Assembly (NCBI GenBank): GCA_036271855.1
Contig: DATAZV010000394.1
Location: forward strand, 1-9,621
Direction of reading: 5' to 3'
DNA: 9,621 bases
From: JAQGMJ01 sp036271855
Lineage (GTDB): Bacteria; Pseudomonadota; Gammaproteobacteria; Burkholderiales; JAEUOS01
In this document: piece by piece, positions 7,743 to 9,621 of the stretch
Position numbering within the stretch: the stretch's first letter is position 1
Layout: every line of letters begins with the position of its first letter
Made by a program: the position numbers and the translations under genes
Notes under the pieces: generated by a model
Told to the model about the DNA's origin: nothing
The model's input: only the letters and a program-made list of their open reading frames with translations
Database searches by the model: none

Positions 7743-8154
7743 CAGCTCATCGGCCAGTGCCTGCAGCGCGCCGGCCTGGTCTTCGCCGAGACTTGCCAGG
7801 GTGATGAACTCACAATCCTCCGGCGCCTGCAGGCTGGGCTTGTTCGGGTAGGCGAAAAAGCTGACCGGAACCTTCGCCCCCACCAGCACGATGCGTTTCA
7901 GTCCCTTGAGCGTGGCCAGCGCCTGGTCCACCGCATAGGGGATGCGCTCGGCGCGCACCCGGCCGGCGCCGCGCTCCATGCGGCCATAGTTGTATTCGGC
8001 CAGCAGGCGGCAGCCGGTCTTGGCGGAGACACGGCCGGCGGATTCCAGCGCATTCGCCCGCAGGGCGACATCACCCATCAGGATCGCCGCATCACCCGCG
8101 GCCAGCGCGCGCGCGGCCTGCTTCACCGCATCGGCACTCACCGGCTGGCGCACG
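7140..8154 (-). pseudogene. 5'-truncated ThDP-dependent acetolactate synthase/benzoylformate decarboxylase-like gene (copy A)
   Basis: About 338 codons of a ThDP-dependent decarboxylase/synthase of the MdlC-like 'acetolactate synthase large subunit' group, usually about 515 residues. Present are the middle domain (from PVRQPVSADAVKQAARAL on, about 8154-7740) and the complete C-terminal PP domain, with the ThDP/Mg motif GDGSGMYTLQALW ending in FANRSYN. Missing is the N-terminal PYR domain of about 180 residues, with the catalytic Glu that activates ThDP. The frame is open upstream to an ATG at 8276, but those first 40 or so codons are the antisense of copy B and not enzyme sequence, so a 378-residue gene call would be misleading. 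No start codon with a good ribosome binding site lies at the true domain boundary. It shares a bidirectional terminator with the ABC operon. Probably inactive on its own; expression as a domain fragment cannot be excluded. Confidence 0.85.
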
Positions 8155-8757
8155 GGCACGGGCAAGCTGGCGCCCGCGCATGTGGCCGGGCTGGACCGGC
8201 CCGAGCTGCCCACCGGCAAATTCGCGCTCGACAGCCTGGGCATCCTGCTGGGCGCGCTGCTGCCGGAAAACGCCATCGTGATCGACGAGGCGGTTTCCAG
8301 CGGCCGCGGTTTTGCCCGCTACACCGCCAACGTGCAGCCGCACGACTGGGTGCCCAACAGCGGCGGCTCGATCGGATTTGCGCTGCCGGTGGCCGCCGGC
8401 GCGGCGATTGCCTGCCCGGACCGCAAGGTGATCGCGCTGGAAGGCGACGGCAGCGGCATGTACACCCTTCAGGCACTGTGGACCATGGCGCGCGAAAATC
8501 TCGACGTCACCGTGCTGATCTTCGCCAACCGCTCCTACAACATCCTGCGCGGCGAACTGGCCAATGTGGGCGCCGGCACGCCCGGCGTGCGCGCCACCGA
8601 CATGCTCTCGCTGGATCGTCCGGACCTCGACTGGCTGGCGCTGGCCAAGGGCCACGGCGTCGAAGCCGGGCGCGCGGAAAATCTGGATGAACTGGCGGTG
8701 CAGTTCAAGCGCGCGCTGGCGCGCAAAGGGCCGTATCTGATCGAAGTGGCGATGTAA
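8155..8757 (+). pseudogene. ThDP-enzyme C-terminal domain fragment (copy B)
   Basis: About 200 codons, from GTGKLAPAHVAGLDRPELP to the natural C-terminus IEVAM, corresponding to only the PP (ThDP-binding) domain of the same family as copy A. The ThDP motif GDGSGMYTL...FANRSYN is intact. The protein differs from copy A at about nine residues: five within its first 30 or so residues (for example A/E, Y/F, T/I) and four conservative changes over the remaining 170. The open frame reaches back to 7990, but codons before 8155 are antisense to the middle domain of copy A and have no enzyme sequence. With PYR and middle domains gone and no initiation region, this is a decayed remnant. Confidence 0.85.
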
Positions 8758-8786
8758 GGTCGGAGCGAAATAAAAAACGGCGGCCG
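8155..8786 (+). repeat. Right arm of large inverted repeat
   Basis: Partner of 7112-7742 in inverted orientation, separated by a 412-bp unique spacer (7743-8154) that encodes the middle domain of copy A. It contains copy B and a degraded counterpart of the terminator. The inner edge is marked by a tandem hexamer CACGGG CACGGG (8151-8162). Confidence 0.92.
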
Positions 8787-8798
8787 AGGCCGCAAGCC
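8773..8798 (-). terminator. Diverged copy of the terminator hairpin after copy B
   Basis: A GC-rich hairpin (GCGGCC, GA apex, GGCCGC, about 8780-8793) is preceded by AAATAAAAAA. Read on the minus strand it is a hairpin followed by CGTTTTTTATTT, matching the layout of the terminator at 7107-7135. On the plus strand, the direction copy B needs, the T-run has been lost (GCCGTTCAGTT). It would thus work better for leftward transcripts, such as from the gene at the right edge. Confidence 0.5.
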
Positions 8799-8998
8799 GT
8801 TCAGTTAAAGTGTTGAAGCGGATCAATTATGGGTGATCGTTATGCGACCAGGAACGGTCACTCAAGCGCCCAAAATGAGCGGTCACTAACAGGCAGTTGT
8901 CGACCCAAAGCGGTATCCCGTGCTGCTCCAAAGCAGACACTGCCACGAAGGGCAGATTTCACCTATTTTCTTTGCCAAGGAAATTAGGATAACGAAAG
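8787..8998. other. Non-coding stretch with repeated motifs; possible degraded IS end
   Basis: No gene is supported here. Between about 8813 and 8890 there are spaced related motifs: GGATCA (8820-8825), GGTGATC (8832-8838), CGGTCACT (8855-8862) and again CGGTCACT (8880-8887). The two exact copies are 25 bp apart. Spaced short repeats of GATCAC/GGTCACT type resemble the multiple terminal repeats of IS21-family elements, but no transposase gene is in view. The base composition drops toward 50% GC from here rightward, unlike the left 8.7 kb. Confidence 0.3.
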
Positions 8999-9621
8999 TC
9001 AGAATACATATAGCTCACCCTTTGGCCATTCTCCCGACCAGCCGCACGGAAAGTGTCCTGCCTCATACAACTCCAAAAGCTCCAGGAAGAAAAACGCTTG
9101 ATGGCCAGTGTAGAGATAGTGATTCTCCATCAAAGCGCCAAGAACGTCCCAACACACAGAATGCAGAACACAGTCGTCCAGTCCGAGCTGGCGGCAATAG
9201 GCGCGTACGGCCGGCACGACGACAGGATTAATCAGGTTCTTCTTGAAATCTACCACGTGGTCATTCCATTGCTGGTAGTCCTGCCGGGCGTTCATGTGCA
9301 ACCAAACAGTTAACTGATTCTGTGCCTCAAGTTCGGCGCCGTCCCACTGATCCGTACGACACAATTCGATGGCTCGGGTCCAATCCGGTACTCGTAGAAC
9401 CGGCGTAGACAAATTGGCCATCAACGGACTTCCACAATTAGTCAACCATGGAATGCGCCGAATACGGGCCGCCACATCAGATGGTTCAAACTGGCGAGAG
9501 GACTCAAAGCCAGGTGGAAAATCGGCTACCGGTTCCAGGATTGGTCTGTTGAGTTCACGCGCGATTTCACCTGCCTGGTCGTCGGTTAGCCGAGGGCGAG
9601 GACTGCTTCTTAACCAGGCCT
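8999..9621 (-). CDS. Uncharacterised protein, 5' end beyond the window
   Basis: A minus-strand open frame that ends with TGA at 8999-9001 and stays open to the right edge, giving at least 207 residues; the start lies outside. A GTG at 9475 is available, but the frame upstream of it (LTDDQAGEIARELNRPI, ADFPPGFESSRQFEPSD) looks like real protein sequence, so I treat the gene as partial. The product is soluble-looking, with no membrane segment or signal in view. It is rich in Trp and aromatic residues, notably near the C-terminus (HQAFFFLELLELYEAGHFPCGW, in two parts, and EWPKGELYVF at the very end). I do not recognise a domain. GC content is clearly lower than in the rest of the window, suggesting horizontal acquisition. 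Small acidic-aromatic proteins of this kind are often found near polymorphic toxin loci as immunity-type proteins, but nothing here demonstrates that. Confidence 0.7.
   Translation of the reverse strand, partial: AWLRSSPRPRLTDDQAGEIARELNRPILEPVADFPPGFESSRQFEPSDVAARIRRIPWLTNCGSPLMANLSTPVLRVPDWTRAIELCRTDQWDGAELEAQNQLTVWLHMNARQDYQQWNDHVVDFKKNLINPVVVPAVRAYCRQLGLDDCVLHSVCWDVLGALMENHYLYTGHQAFFFLELLELYEAGHFPCGWSGEWPKGELYVF

Noticed and set aside
7242..8690. 482-codon plus-strand open frame across the inverted repeat
   Set aside because: It is antisense to copy A and then out of frame with copy B. The length comes from the symmetry and GC content of the repeat, not from a real gene.
7140..8757. Fold-back (palindromic) sequencing or amplification artefact as full explanation of the inverted repeat
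   Set aside because: The arms differ at more than 40 positions, many of them synonymous, with a structured identity pattern; a fold-back would give near-identical arms. A misassembly of two true paralogs remains possible.
7107..8798. CRISPR array or phage attachment site around the repeats
   Set aside because: There are only two long arms in inverted orientation that carry enzyme coding sequence; no short regularly spaced direct repeats and no tRNA or integrase.
8920..9231. 103-codon plus-strand open frame near the right edge
   Set aside because: No ribosome binding site and basic low-complexity sequence; most of it is antisense to the better-supported minus-strand gene.

Overview
The window reads as chromosomal DNA of a GC-rich betaproteobacterium, most likely Burkholderiales. 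The reasons are high-GC codon use almost throughout, an orphan Bug/TctC-type periplasmic binding protein (a family greatly expanded in Burkholderiales), and an MdlC-like ThDP-enzyme family common in that order. The taxonomic call is an inference from gene content, not from a marker gene.

Layout. (1) 234-1217 (+): a Bug-family solute-binding protein with a signal peptide and no TctA/TctB partner in view. (2) 1283-1762 (-): a small one-domain cupin, convergent with the Bug gene; a hairpin lies between their ends. (3) 1763-2167: a non-coding stretch of about 400 bp with two overlapping palindromes, followed by a strong ribosome binding site. (4) 2168-7091 (+): a compact four-gene unit encoding an ABC ATPase (GldA-like), a six-helix ABC-2 permease (GldF-like), a membrane-anchored GldG-like auxiliary protein and a DUF4340 membrane-anchored protein. 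The genes overlap or are tightly spaced and end at a strong bidirectional terminator (7107-7135). They probably form one envelope complex: ATPase and permease as the core, the other two as large extracytoplasmic subunits. Its substrate in non-gliding proteobacteria is not something I can name.

(5) 7112-8786: a large inverted repeat (two arms of about 630 bp around a 412-bp spacer) made from two diverged copies of a ThDP-dependent acetolactate-synthase/benzoylformate-decarboxylase-like gene lying head to head. The minus-strand copy keeps the middle and C-terminal domains; the plus-strand copy keeps only the C-terminal ThDP-binding domain. Both have lost their N-terminal PYR domain and start region, so both look like pseudogenes. 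The arms are about 95% identical over their outer 500 bp but only about 78% over the inner 90 bp, so this is not a simple fold-back assembly artefact.

(6) 8787-9621: DNA of visibly lower GC. It holds a non-coding stretch with repeated GGTCACT/GGTGATC-type motifs that may be a degraded insertion-sequence end, and then an unrecognised minus-strand gene that runs off the right edge. This part looks acquired. The most interesting items are the inverted, mosaic ThDP-enzyme duplication and the uncharacterised Gld-like/DUF4340 membrane system.
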